64,000 bases of DNA from Streptomyces tuirus (GCA_018195615.1 JAGTPG010000002.1:1550001-1614000), one strand, 5' to 3'; positions 8,649 to 19,353 are shown, counted from the stretch's first letter. Translations and numbers: made by a program. The notes: generated by a model not told the origin, from the sequence alone.

Positions 8649-9794
8649 CTAGCTCGGCCGTGCGCAGGAGCCCGTCGCGGCGAGTTGCCGGTACGTCTCC
8701 ACCAGCGCGCGCCCCGGCCGCGACGACCTCGGCGGGCCTCCCCAGGGAAAGCCGGATGAAGCGCCGGCCCTCCTTCGGATCGGCCCAGTGGAAGGGCGCA
8801 CACGGCAACACATGGACGCCGCGCTCCAGCATCGCCTGGTACAGCAGCTCCGAGTCGGGGCCGCCCGCCGGAAGTTCGATGCGCGCGACGCTGATCTGCG
8901 AGGCCGGATCGGCGAGTTCGAGCCCGATCGGCGCGATCGCCGCCTTCACCGCGGCGCGGTTGCCCTCCACCAGGGCCCGGGCCCGCCCGTAGCCGCCGTC
9001 GGTCCAGTCCGCGGCCAGCGCCTTGATCAGCTGGAGCACGACGGAGGAGGCCGCGAGCAGCGACTCGGAGAAAGCTCTTGGATCGGCAGCTTCGTCCGCT
9101 CGCTGTAGGCCAGCATTCCGATCTTGAGCTCGTGAGTGGGCCAGAGTTTGCCGGTGTCCTCGATGAGGATCCAGTCCGCGCCCGCCTCCTCGAGGACGGC
9201 GTAGCTGTCGTACTGCGCATCGCGGACCTGGCCACGGAAGCTGGCGTCCATGATCACCGTCTGCCCATGGCGAGCGGCGTGCTCGGCGAGCGAGCGCAGA
9301 TGGTCCTCGGGGATCACGAGGCCGGTCGGGTTGTTGGGGTGCGTGACGAAGATGTACGGGACCGCCGGCCCGGGCCAGTCCCGGTCGAGGAGCGCGGGTT
9401 CCGGCAGCGGTACCAGCGCCAGGCCGCGAGTGACGAGCAGGTCGGCGATGTTGTCGAACGTCGGGTGCAGCACTGCGACCGTGGCGTCTGCGGGCAGCGC
9501 CCGGGCCACGATGTCCGTCGCCAGCGTCGAGGAGTAGCAGCTGAGGATTCGGCCGGTACCCACCGGGGCACTGTGCTGGCCGACCGCGCGCAGGAACGTC
9601 TCGTGTGCCTCACGTTCGAGCTCCGGGAACGGGCGGCGCGACGCCTCCGCGAACATCTCGGGGATCCTCGCGACGATCGCCCGCTGCTCCTCGGTGAGGA
9701 GCAGCCGCGCGTGCCCGTCCGTCAGGTTGAGGCCGCCGTCCCGGTCAGTCAGCGCGTCGACTTCCATCATGGTCAGATTGGCAAGCTCGCTCAT
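8649..9794 (-). CDS. MppP-like PLP-dependent L-arginine oxidase/hydroxylase (frameshifted)
   Basis: Fold-type I PLP enzyme of about 382 residues, closely resembling the O2-using arginine oxidases MppP (enduracididine pathway) and RohP, as I recall those sequences. Shared signatures are LTDGHARLLLT, GRILSCYSST, HPTFDNIADLL, THPNNPTG and IEDTGKLWPT, whose Lys216 should hold PLP. The family turns L-arginine into 2-oxo-4-hydroxy-5-guanidinovalerate (or a 4,5-dehydro product) with O2. The reading frame breaks near 9065 and 8710; the middle segment continues in another frame and ends in ETYRQLAATGS. RBS AGAGGG supports the ATG. Ordinary transaminase activity is the alternative. Confidence 0.8.
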
Positions 9795-9913
9795 GTATTC
9801 GGCCCTCTGTGTGTCACCCGCGAGGCGTCGCACGCGGGCCCCGGCACGGATCGGCTGCACCACGACTGATGCTGACAACGTAGATCGCCGCTGCGGCTGA
9901 GCGCCTGTCCCCT

Positions 9914-11120
9914 CTAACGGGGACCGTTCCGGAGCTCTGACGGGGACCGCCCCGCAGCGGCCAGGGGATCCCGCTTGCCCGCAAGGCGGAGACGCTCGGC
10001 GAGGTCCGTGAACGACGCCTTGTCGACGTTGCCGAAGCTGACCCGCAGCATGCGGCGGTCGTCGGGAGGAAGGCCGTGCCCGGCAGCAGCAGGATGTCGT
10101 AGCCGACCGCCAGATCGGCTACGACGTCGTCCGTGGGCCGGCCGGGGAAAGGGTGGCGCACCCAGCCGAAGAAGCCTCCGCGGAGAGCAGTTCGAAGCCG
10201 CCGGGCCGGTCCGCCATCGCGGCGGAGAAGGCCCGCCGGTTGCCGGCGACCTCCCGAGCGCGCTCGCGTCGCCACTCCTGGGCCAGGGTCAGCCCCGCCC
10301 ACGCTGCCTCCTGCCCGATCCGCGGCGGGCAGATCGCCACGCAGTCGAGAATCTTCAGCACCTGGCGGCTGAGAGCCGGTGATGCGACGAGCGCGCCCAC
10401 CCGGTAGCCGGGGATGGCGAGTTCCTTGGAGTAGCTGTACAGGCTCACCACGCTGCGCTCCCATGCCGGGTCGGCGAAGAGAGCGTGCGCGGGCTCGCCG
10501 GTGTCACGGAACGATCCGTACGTCTCGTCGAGCACCAGCGCGATGCCGTGCCGGTCGGCCAGCGCGGCGAAGTCCTCGATCCCGGAGGGGTCGATCGTCA
10601 CCCCGGTGGGGTTTCCGGGGGTGACGAGCACGATCGCCCGGGTGCGGGAGGTGATCAGTTCCTCGGCCGCCGGCGCGGCCGGCACGAAGCCGGGCCCGGG
10701 CTCGAGGTACACGGGTCTGATGCCGTTCAGCCGCAGCCACATGTCGTGGTTCGGGTAGAAGGGCAGGGCGAGGATCACCTCCTCCCCCGGCTCGGCCAGC
10801 GCCGAGACGGCCGCGCAGAAAGCCTGGTTGCACCCGGCCGTGACGGTTACGTGCTCGGGGCGCACCCGGCCCCGGTACGCGTTCGACAGATCGGCGGCGA
10901 TCGCCTCGCGCAGGTGCTTCAGCCCGGCGATGTCGGTGTAGTCGCCGCCGTGGACGTCCTTGGCGACGGCACGGACATGCTCGATCACGACCGGGGCGGC
11001 GGGATATCGCGGTGCTGCCTGCGTGAGGTCGAGGAGCGCGCGCGTCCTGCCTCTGTGCAGGCCGGCGGCGGCGGCGAAAGGCGAGTCGGCCTGCCGGACC
11101 GTTCTCGGGCTGAGTCTCAC
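9914..11120 (-). CDS. Class I/II PLP aminotransferase (two frameshifts)
   Basis: About 402 residues after restoring two bases (breaks near 10185 and 10060). Motifs: GGDYTDIAGLKHLREAIA, VTAGCNQAF, VTPGNPTGVTI, VLDETYGSF and SLYSYSKELAIPGYRVG, with Lys232 the Schiff-base lysine; the C-terminal MLRVSFGNVD is readable in the third frame. GTG start with GAGGGGA in front. By position it could play the MppQ role, aminating the 2-keto acid made by the MppP-like enzyme, or act on a branched keto acid. It lies 47 nt after the IlvE-like gene in the same operon. Confidence 0.8.
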
Positions 11121-11167
11121 ATGATCCCCTCGGGTACTGCGATGACACGCAGTGCGGCGGCGGACGG

Positions 11168-12288
11168 TCAGCAGACTTTGTGGATCCAGCCGAACGGATC
11201 GGGTCCCCGCCCGTACTGGATGTCCATCAGGGCGGTGCGCAGCCGCTGCGTGACCGGGCCCGGTCCGCCGTCGCCGACCCGCCATTCGCCCGACTCGCTC
11301 TTCACCTTGCCGACGGGGATCACGGTGGCCGCCGTACCGCAGGCGAACACCTCGGTGAGCTCGCCGAGCTCGCACTCCCGCCGCCACTGGGAAACCGCCA
11401 TCCGCCCCTCCACGGCGTCGATACCGAGCGTGGGCGCCAGCCGCAGCAGCGAGGTGCGGGTCACGCCGGGCAGCAGCGTGCCCGTCAGCGCGGGAGTCAT
11501 GATCCGGGGCCGGTCGCCGCCTTTGCCCGCGTAGACGAAGAACAGGTTCATCCCGCCCAGTTCCTCCACCCAGGTGTGCTCGATCGAGTCGAGCCACACC
11601 ACCTGGTCGCAGCCCTGGGCCATGGCCCCTTGCTGCGCGGCAAACGCGGGTGCGTAGTTGCAGGCGGCCTTGACGTCACCGGTCCCTCCCGGGGCCGCGC
11701 GGGTGTAGTCCCGCGACAGCCAGACCGTGAGCGGCTCCGGCGTACCCCGCCGAGGTACGTCGCCGGGGAGGCGATGGCGCACAGCAGGTAGCTGGTCGAG
11801 GGCAGCGTGAAGCCGAGGCCGCGCTGGGTGGCGATCATGAAGGGGCGCAGGTACAGGGCGCTGCCTTCGCCCTTCGGGACCCAGTGGCTGTCCTGGATGA
11901 CCAGCAGCTCCAGCATCCGTACGAAGATCTCCTCGGGCAGTTCCGGCATCGCCAGCCGGCGCGCGGTGCTGTTGAACCGGGCCGCGTTCTCGCTCGGCCG
12001 GAACAGCGCGACACCCCCGCCTTCCTGACGGAATGCCTTCATCCCCTCGAAGAACGCCTGCGCGTAGTGGAACACGGCGGTTGCCGGATGCAGATTCAGC
12101 GGCGCGGACGGCTCGATGCGCGCGTCGTGCCAGGCCCTGTCCTGCGACCAGCGCAGGGTGGCCATGTGGTCGGTGAAGTAATCGCCGAAACCCGGCGCCG
12201 CGAGGATCGCCTCGCGATCGGCGGCGGGGACGGGGTGGTCGCTGGTACGGATCGCGAAGTCGAGGGCCGCTGGGCCGGATTGGATCAC
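11168..12288 (-). CDS. Branched-chain amino acid aminotransferase (IlvE-like, one frameshift)
   Basis: Fold-type IV PLP enzyme of 373 residues once a base is restored near 11745. It shows the full BCAT series: HYAQAFFEGMKAFR, FRPSENAARFN, YLRPFMIATQ, then GTGDVKAACNYA with the PLP lysine, and ITPALTGTLLPGVTR near the end. It interconverts Val/Leu/Ile and their keto acids, or a modified branched amino acid. GTG start with AGGGAGA. Located in the biosynthetic operon beside a P450, it is likely a dedicated copy supplying or tailoring the branched residue predicted for the first A-T protein. Confidence 0.85.
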
Positions 12289-12306
12289 GATGTCTCCCTA
12301 GCCGAC

Positions 12307-13536
12307 TTAGCCGTTGCGTGCGGACTTCCGGCGGCGTTCGACCTCGCAGGGAAGCGACGCGAACCCGCGCTGGTGCGGCGAGTGGATGCGGCGCGCCCCT
12401 GCCATGTCGATCTCGTAGTCCGCCACCTCCGCACCCACTTCCTGCAGGACGACCTTGATCTCCATCTGGGCCAGTGCCGCGCCGAGGCAGAAGTGCGGGC
12501 CGCGGCCGTAGGCGATGTGCTTGCTCGTGTCGCGGTCCAGGTCGAAGGAGTCCGGATCGGGGAACACCCGCTCGTCGCGGTTGCCCGAGGCCGGCAGCAG
12601 GACCATCCGAGCCCCCTCGGGCAGGTGCGTGCCGTGGATGACGGTGTCCCGCGTGAGCGTCCTGGCCACCATCTGGCTCGGCGAGTCGTACCGCAGCGAC
12701 TCGTTGCCCCAGTCCTCCGCCCGCCCGTCCAGGCCCGCGCGCTTGACCTCCGGCAGCCGCCAGCCGTGGTACCAGGCGTTGCCGAGCAGCTTGCCCGTCG
12801 ATTCGTTGGTGGCGCTGACGAGCAGGAACAGGAAGGCGACGACGTCTCCGACACTCAGCCGGCTGCCGTCGACCTGCGCCTCCGACACGATGGACGTGAG
12901 GTCGTCGCGAGGACGCCTGCGCCGGTCGCCCACCAGGTTGACGTAGTACAGGGCGAGCTGGAGCCCCGCGTCGACCGTCGCCTTCGACCGGACGTCGGTG
13001 CCGTCCTCGCAGTGGTTGAGCGCGTCGTTCCAGGCGCGGATCTGCTCCCGGTCGGCGTCCGGGATCCCGATCACCTCGCACATGACGTCGTTCGGCAGCA
13101 TGGCGGCGAAGTCGTCGGCGAAATCGAAGACGGTGCGCTCCAGCAGCGGCTCGAGCCGTGCGCGCGTCAGCGCGCGGACCCGGTCCTGCGTGGCGGCCAC
13201 CCAGCGGGGTTTGAACACATGGCCCAGCAGACGTCGCATGGTGCCGTGGTCGGGCGGGTCCATGGCGAGGAAAAAGCTGGTCTTGACCGCCTGCGGGCCC
13301 CACAGATCGGGTTCGAGGGAGATTCCGTTGCGGTTGGAGAACAGCGCCGGGTTCTGCAGCGCGGACAGCACGTCGGCATGCCGCGACAATGCCCAGAAGT
13401 CGCGTTCGGTGTTGCGGTAGACCGGAGCGTGCGCGCGCATCCAGGAATACACGGGATACGGTTCCTCGTGGATCCGATAGGAGAACGGGTCGTAGACGGG
13501 CCGCGCGGCCACGTCCTCATGATCGGGTGCGAGCAT
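12307..13536 (-). CDS. Cytochrome P450 (P450-1 of the cluster)
   Basis: Intact 409-residue P450. The I-helix reads SATNESTGK, keeping an acid-alcohol ES pair in place of the usual DT; ESLRYDSP carries ExxR; the heme loop is GRGPHFCLG with Cys350. It is a sister of P450-3 at 20874-22049: both share PVYRN-ERDFWAL-RHADV, FSNRNGISLEPELWGPQ-type segments and SPHQRGF near the end. ATG start with AGGGGAGAGG upstream. It is co-transcribed with the AlkZ-like gene (20 nt gap) and BCAT (18 nt). Likely hydroxylates a carrier-bound amino acid or the finished product; substrate unknown. Confidence 0.88.
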   Translation of the reverse strand: MLAPDHEDVAARPVYDPFSYRIHEEPYPVYSWMRAHAPVYRNTERDFWALSRHADVLSALQNPALFSNRNGISLEPDLWGPQAVKTSFFLAMDPPDHGTMRRLLGHVFKPRWVAATQDRVRALTRARLEPLLERTVFDFADDFAAMLPNDVMCEVIGIPDADREQIRAWNDALNHCEDGTDVRSKATVDAGLQLALYYVNLVGDRRRRPRDDLTSIVSEAQVDGSRLSVGDVVAFLFLLVSATNESTGKLLGNAWYHGWRLPEVKRAGLDGRAEDWGNESLRYDSPSQMVARTLTRDTVIHGTHLPEGARMVLLPASGNRDERVFPDPDSFDLDRDTSKHIAYGRGPHFCLGAALAQMEIKVVLQEVGAEVADYEIDMAGARRIHSPHQRGFASLPCEVERRRKSARNG

Positions 13537-13556
13537 CGCAGACCTCTCCCCTGCCT

Positions 13557-14710
13557 TCACCCCGGCAGCACCCGGGTCTCCGCGCCCGGCAGCTGCTTCC
13601 ACCAGCGGTCATAGCGGCGATACGGGTGCCGGTCACGGTCGGCGAGCAGCGTGAGGAGCCGCTCGGCCTCCTGCGCGAGTCCCGCCCAGGCATCGTCCGG
13701 CAGCCGATGGAAGGCGGTCGCCTCGATCCCCGCCTCGACCGGCCGCCACACACCGGCGACACGGCCGTCGACGAGCAGGGTGGCGAGCAGGTCTCCATTG
13801 GAACGGATGACGAGCTTGCGGTACTCCGGCGGGATCAGGCGGTCGCGGTCCTTGTGCGCCAGCAGCGCGTTGTCCCACATCGCCATCAGTCTGGGCGGGG
13901 CGGCGACGTCCTCGCCCGGCAGGCCGGCCCCGGCCAGGTCGTACAAGAGCTTGCTTCCGGGGCCCTCCCACTGCTCGACGGCGTCCGGCATCGCGCGCAG
14001 CACCGGCTTCACTCTGGCCTGCTGGACCAGCGCGAACTGGGCGATGTCGGCCACCGAGGACGGCCCGAACGCCGCCAGGTGCCGGCGCACCAGCTCCCCC
14101 AGGGCCTTCTGGGAGTTCTCCAGGTCGAGCGTGGGACGCTGCGGCGCCGCGAGGAACGCCGACGTGGCGGTGAACGACCACGGCCCGGAGCCGGAGGGAA
14201 CGCGCACCAGCGGCGCGTAGAGTCGCAGGATCCCCCAGGTGTGCGCGGACGACACCCCGGCGCCACCTCCGGTACCCGCCGCGCGAGCCAGTCCTTCAAC
14301 TCGGCCGCGGTCCGGGGCCGTCCTGCGAACTCCAGCAGGTCGCGCAGGATCTGCCGGGCGGCATCGAGGGCGAGCCCCGGCGGCGTGAAACGGCCGTTGA
14401 GGTGGGTGGCGTACATCGTCGGTTCGATGGCGTCGCGGAACACCGGGTAGTCGTCGACGTGCAGGGCCTGCAAGGTCATCCGCAGTGACGTCCCCCGGAC
14501 CACCGTGTAGTCGGCCAGCGCCGCGTCGAGGGCCTCAGGGGCTGCGACGACACGGTTGAAGATCGCCAGGTACGGCGAGGCTGCCTCCTGCGCCTGCAGC
14601 GCCAGCACGCGGCGCACTGCTTCGGGGACCGGCACTGATGCGCGCTCGAGCAGCATCTGCCGGTCGAGGGTGGCGCGGTTGAGAGCCCGCGCGGTGATCG
14701 TCCTGGGCAT
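13557..14710 (-). CDS. AlkZ/YcaQ-like winged-helix DNA glycosylase family protein (one frameshift)
   Basis: A HTH_42 family protein of 384 residues after restoring one base near 14255. The N-terminal region carries LALQAQEAASPYL, the QxQ catalytic motif of AlkZ-type glycosylases. It is followed by the winged-helix repeats (TAAELKDWL, SVADIAQFAL) and the family C-terminus RLIPPEYRKLVIRSNGDLLA-type segment. AlkZ removes bulky and interstrand-crosslinked bases and gives azinomycin producers self-resistance. The ATG overlaps the oxygenase stop (TGATG), so this is a true member of the biosynthetic operon. Many Streptomyces carry unrelated chromosomal members of this family, so a resistance role is inference. 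Confidence 0.75.
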
Positions 14711-15737
14711 CAGTAGATGATGCGGTCGTCCGCCGCGGGCCGCCAGGCCCGCGAACCCCGGATGTTGCGCGTGATGTTGAGCCGCTTCAGCCACCGGTCC
14801 GAGCCGTCATAGCGGGGCCGGAAGGACCGCCGCCCGTGGACGGCGCGGAAGTTGTCGATGAACACGCAGTCGCCCGGCCGCAGGATGACGTCCTTCATGT
14901 TGGCCTCGATCTGCCGGCACAGGCCCTCGTAGGCGCGCAGCGATCGTGCGGGCCAGCCTTCGGCCTTCATGTGGTAGGGATCGAGCGCCATGTACGGGCT
15001 CTCGTGATCACCGGAGAGGATCGGCCGCTTCACCGGACGGTCGTTCCAGGACCGGATGAGCTCGAAGCTCCGCGCCCGAAGCAGGTCGACCGCCGGGTCG
15101 CCGGCGTCGTCCATACCGTAGTCGGGCAGGTGGGAGTTGTCGGGCAACTGCGTGAACTCCGCTTCGAACAGGGCGTCCACGTCCAGCGCCGACCAGTCCA
15201 CGTCGGCGGCGTCGCACACCATGGTCGCCGCGTCGTAGGGGTTCTTCAGGCACATGAGCGCCACATAGTCGCCCCGGCAGGGGTGGAAGGCGTCCTCGGT
15301 GTGCCACGACAGGTGCTGCAGGCTGTTGGACCCGATCTCGTCGTGTTCGTGTCCCTGGATGGGCAGCACGTCGTGCATGATGCGGCCGGCCTGCTGAGTC
15401 GCCCAGCCGAACACGTCGCCGAGCAGCGAACCGCACAACAGGAAGAAGATCTCCTGGGGCAGGGCGGGCGAGTCGTACTGGCTGTCCCGCCAATGGCGAG
15501 GGGTGGGCCCGAGCTGCGACTCGTCGATCTCCAGCCCTGCGATCACCCCGAGAGCCGACGGTTCCTCCAGGCGATACTCCTCCAGGAACTGGCGCAGATG
15601 CACCGGCAAGGACGCGGCCAGCACCCGCGCCGACCTGATCAGCTCGGGGTCCTCGATCGTGTCGTACGACTTGGCGAGCTCAGTGATCAGGGGGCGACCA
15701 TCGCGTTGTCCTCCGGAGTCAGCTCCAAGCGGTGCAC
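14710..15737 (-). CDS. Fe(II)/2-oxoglutarate oxygenase, VioC/MppO arginine beta-hydroxylase family (one frameshift)
   Basis: First gene of the leftward operon, 342 residues when one C is restored near 15695. The family signature SWHTEDAFHPCRGDYVALM gives iron ligands His146 and Glu148; the third ligand His301 lies in RAVHGRRSF, and the Arg of RPRYDGSDRW binds 2-oxoglutarate. Enzymes of this group hydroxylate the beta-carbon of free L-arginine, enduracididine or asparagine (VioC, MppO, OrfP, AsnO). Start chosen at GTG 15737 because GGAGG precedes it and the first 16 codons match the family opening. Together with the MppP-like gene it points to an oxidised arginine building block. Confidence 0.85.
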
Positions 15738-15989
15738 TGTGCCTCCCCTTCCCCGGTCCTGCGCCGACGCCTCCCTGGCGACCGGCGGTCCCACCGGCGG
15801 CCCACCAGCGTACGAGGCCTGTCCCGGCCGGATCAGTCCCGGTAACGGGGGACAACGTGCCGCACGGGAAGCGCTGTCCTCGTTTCACGTGACAGTACCG
15901 GCGGCGCCCTGCTGGATAGCGTGACCGGAGCCATCCGATGCCGACCCCCGGCAGTCGGCCTCGGCACGCCCATGTGAGGAGTTGTCGGC

Positions 15990-16211
15990 ATGAACCCGTT
16001 CGATGATCCCGAGGGGCGTTTCCACGTGCTCGTCAACGACGAGGAGCAGCATTCACTGTGGCCCGCCGGCCTGGAGGTTCCCGCGGGATGGCGAGTGGCC
16101 CACGCAGACGACTCCCGGCAGGCGTGCCTGGAGTACGTCGAGGCGAACTGGACCGACATCCGCCCGCGCAGCGCCCGGGGTGACGACATTGTCAGCCCCG
16201 GCCGCGCATGA
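15990..16211 (+). CDS. mbtH: MbtH family protein
   Basis: A 73-residue NRPS chaperone that binds and activates adenylation domains. It shows the whole family pattern: NPFDDPEGRFHVLVND, HSLWP, VPAGWRVAH, and CLEYVEANWTDIRP. It opens the rightward operon and its 3' end nearly meets the A-T gene. The 252 bp between it and the divergent oxygenase gene should hold both promoters. Confidence 0.95.
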   Translation: MNPFDDPEGRFHVLVNDEEQHSLWPAGLEVPAGWRVAHADDSRQACLEYVEANWTDIRPRSARGDDIVSPGRA

Positions 16212-16248
16212 CACGGAAGTGACCGACGGCGACGGCGACAGGAGCGAC

Positions 16249-18098
16249 GTGGTCGAACCAGACGCCCCACGATGCGTCCACGAGATGGTGGCCGAGCAGG
16301 TGGCACAGGTACCGGACCGGGTCGCGGTCAGCTACCGCGGCCGCACCCTGACCTACCGGCAGCTGGACACGGCGGCCGAGGCGCTCGCGCGTCGCCTGCG
16401 GGCGAAAGGAGTCGCGGGCGGCTCGGTGGTCACCGTTGTCCTTGGCCGTACCCCGGAGCTCATCGTCGCGTTGACCGCCGTCCTCAAGGCCGGCGGAGCC
16501 TACCTGTATCTCGACCCGAGGAGCCGGCGGAGCAGCGGACGCGCATCGTACGGGACTCGCAGGCGCGCTTCGCCGTCGTCGGGGCACAGTTCGGGGACCG
16601 GACACCGGACGTGGAGCACGTGGTGTCACTGGAGCAGGATGCCGAGGAACTCGCCGCAACCGACCCGGAATCCATGCCGCCGGATCCGCCCCGCCCGCCC
16701 GTGCATCCGGACACCCCCGCCTACGTCTGCTACACGTCGGGATCGACGGGTGAGCCCAAGGGCGTCGTGGTGTCCCACCGCGCCATCTGGCGGCTGGTCC
16801 ACCGGCCCACCTGGATGGACGTGGCCGACGATGACGTATTCCTGCAACTGACCCGGGTCGGCTTCGACGTCTCCACGTTCGAGATCTGGATGCCCCTGGT
16901 CAAGGGATGCAGGCTCGCCCTCGCGCCGACCGGCCACCACGACCACGAGGAGCTCGTGGCGGTGGTACGGGCCGAGGGGGTCACGGTGCTGTGGCTCACC
17001 ACCGGCCTGTTCCACAAGATCGTCACTCATCATCTGAACGGCCTGTCGGGCATCCGGCACCTGCTCGCGGGCGGCGACGTCCTCTCCCCCGCGCACGTAC
17101 AGCGGGTCATGGCCGCGTATCCGGACATGGTCTTCACCAATGGATACGGGCCCACTGAGAACACCACGTTCAGCACATGCTGGACCACCCGGACGATCAG
17201 TGAGGCGCCGCGGGTGCCGATCGGGATACCGGTGGACGGCAGCACGGCGGCCGTACTCGACGAGAAGCTGCGGCCGGTGCCGGCGGGTGAGGTCGGCGAG
17301 CTGTGGCTGGGCGGCCATGGCGTCGCCATCGGATATCTGAACCGGCCGGGCGCGACCGCCGAGCGCTTCGTCGCGGACTGCGATCCGGCCGCGCCGCCCG
17401 GCAGCCGGATGTACCGCACCGGCGACCTGGCACGCCGGACCGAGGACGGCGGGCTGGACTTCCTCGGCCGGGCCGACCGCCAGGTCAAGATCCGGGGCTA
17501 CCGCGTCGAGCTGAGCTCGGTGGAGGTGGAGCTGGCCCGGCAGGAGAGCGTCGAGCAGGCGGCCGCGCTGACCCGCACCGACGGTGCGGGCGACACCCGG
17601 CTGATGGCGTACGTGGCCGTCGGTGACCGGGTGGACCCGGCCGAGTGGGGTGCTTTCGGAGCGGCGCTGCGGGAACGGCTGCAGGAGACGGTCCCGGCGC
17701 ACCTGGTCCCCTGGGCCGTCATCGTGCTGCGCGAGATCCCGCTCAACCCCAATGGCAAGGCCGACCGTTCGGCCCTGCCCACCGAAAAGATCCCCCGCAA
17801 CGTCTGGACCCAATACGTCACGCCGTCCGACCCCCTCGAACGACGCCTGGCCGCCATCTGGAGCGACGCCCTGGATGTCGAGCCGATCGGGATGGCGGAC
17901 AACTTCTTCGACCTCGGCGGGCACTCCCTGCTGGCCGCCGAACTCCTCGCGGCGCTGCACCGGGAGTTCGACGTCCACCTGCCGGCCCGCACGCTCTACC
18001 TGCACCCCACTGTCGCAGCCCTGGCCCAGGAGCTGCGCGGTCGCGACGGCACATGGGCCGCGGAGACCGGGAAGGAAGGCGCAGATGCCCCAGCCTGA
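16249..18098 (+). CDS. NRPS adenylation-carrier didomain, valine-like pocket (A-T1, one frameshift)
   Basis: Free-standing A-PCP protein of 616 residues after restoring one G near 16520. The adenylation core (YTSGSTGEPKG; YGPTEN; YRTGDLAR; NGKADR) is followed by one carrier domain with NFFDLGGHSLLA, whose Ser560 takes phosphopantetheine. There is no condensation or thioesterase domain. Reading the pocket by eye against GrsA gives D-V-F-W-L-G-G-T-F-K, close to the common valine code D-A-F-W-I-G-G-T-F-K. GTG 16249 was chosen for AGGAG in front; GTG 16180 is an alternative. The next gene starts 14 nt before its stop. MbtH upstream and a P450 downstream suggest loading and then on-carrier oxidation of a branched amino acid. 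Confidence 0.88.
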
Positions 18099-19353
18099 CA
18101 GCCCATCCACTGCCGAACAGGCCACACCGGGATGCCCGATCGGCGCGGCCGCGCGCGGGCTCGCGGACCCGATGCTCTACACCGACCTCGACTTCCGGCC
18201 GGTCTGGGAGCGGATGCGGAACCTGGACCACCTGGAGTGGGAGCAGGTCGACGAGCGCAACGGGTTCTGGTCGGTGCTGGGCTACCACGACGCCGACCGC
18301 GTGCTGCGCGATGCCCGGACGTTCACCTCCGAGCGCGGCACCCTGCTCAACATTCTCGGCGTCGAGGACCCGGCCGGCGGGCGCCAGATCGCCGCGACCG
18401 ACCCGCCACGCCACACGATCATGCGGGCGCGTCTGCAGAAGGCACTCGCCATCAAGTCGATCGAGAGTCAGCACGAGCGGATCCGTGACCTGATCCTGGA
18501 GATCATCGGTCCGCTCGCCGACGGCGGCCCGTTCGACTTCGCCGAGGCGATGCTCGCCCTGCCCGTGGCCGTCGGCGGCGAGGCGATGGGGCTCCCGCGG
18601 GCCGACTGGCCCCGGCTGGGCCGCCTGCTCAATGCCTCGATCGCCGCGGACGATCCCGAGTACCGGCTGCCTGAGGGCCCCGAGGCCACGCTCGAGCGGG
18701 CGCACCGCGAGCTGTTCGCCTACTTTCAGGACATCCACAAGGAGCGCAGCCGCAACCTCGGCGACGACCTGGTCAGCGTCCTGATCACAACGGAGGTCGA
18801 CGGGCGGACCATGTCCCCCGGCGAGGTCATGTCCAACTGCTACAGCGTGCTGCTCGGCGCGGTCGTGACCACCCCGCACTCGCCCAACTACATGATGGCC
18901 GAGCACATCGGCGACGGCCTGCTGCAGGCCTGGGCGTCCGACCTGAGCGTCACCCCCACCGCCGTCGAGGAGGCCCTGCGGCTCGCCTCACCCGTAAGCC
19001 ACTTCATGCGTTACGCGGTGACGGACACCGAGGTCCGCGGCACGAAGATCAAGGCGGGCGAGGCGGTCGTGAACTGGCTCGGCGCAGCCAACCGCGACCC
19101 GGAGGTCTTCCCCGACGCCGAGCGGTTCGACCTGCGCCGCAAGCCCAACAAGCACCTCGCGTTCGGCATCGGCCCGCACTACTGCGTCGGCCACACCCTC
19201 GCCCGGGTCACGCTGCGCATCCTCTTCAACGAGCTGCTCTCCCGGTTCACCGACATCGCGCCGGCCGGCGAGCCCGACCGCCTGCGCTCCAACTTCATCT
19301 CCGGCTACAAGCACCTGCCGATCACCGCACGGCCGGCCGCCTCGGCCGCCTGA
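18085..19353 (+). CDS. Cytochrome P450 (P450-2), acts with A-T1
   Basis: Intact 422-residue P450 overlapping the A-T1 stop. Heme loop FGIGPHYCVGHTLAR with Cys367; ExxR in EEALRLASP. The I-helix is odd: LLGAVVTTPHSPNY has the Thr but no acidic residue before it, and Gly-Ala in place of the usual Ala-Gly. A P450 directly after a stand-alone A-T gene is the arrangement used for beta-hydroxylation of carrier-bound amino acids (NovI, OxyD type), so a similar role on the A-T1 cargo is likely. The unusual I-helix could mean altered oxygen activation. Confidence 0.88.
   Translation: MPQPDSPSTAEQATPGCPIGAAARGLADPMLYTDLDFRPVWERMRNLDHLEWEQVDERNGFWSVLGYHDADRVLRDARTFTSERGTLLNILGVEDPAGGRQIAATDPPRHTIMRARLQKALAIKSIESQHERIRDLILEIIGPLADGGPFDFAEAMLALPVAVGGEAMGLPRADWPRLGRLLNASIAADDPEYRLPEGPEATLERAHRELFAYFQDIHKERSRNLGDDLVSVLITTEVDGRTMSPGEVMSNCYSVLLGAVVTTPHSPNYMMAEHIGDGLLQAWASDLSVTPTAVEEALRLASPVSHFMRYAVTDTEVRGTKIKAGEAVVNWLGAANRDPEVFPDAERFDLRRKPNKHLAFGIGPHYCVGHTLARVTLRILFNELLSRFTDIAPAGEPDRLRSNFISGYKHLPITARPAASAA

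Noticed and set aside
8649..11120. VioD-type capreomycidine synthase
   Set aside because: Neither PLP enzyme resembles VioD as I recall it; the first matches MppP far better, and the second looks like a general class I/II aminotransferase.
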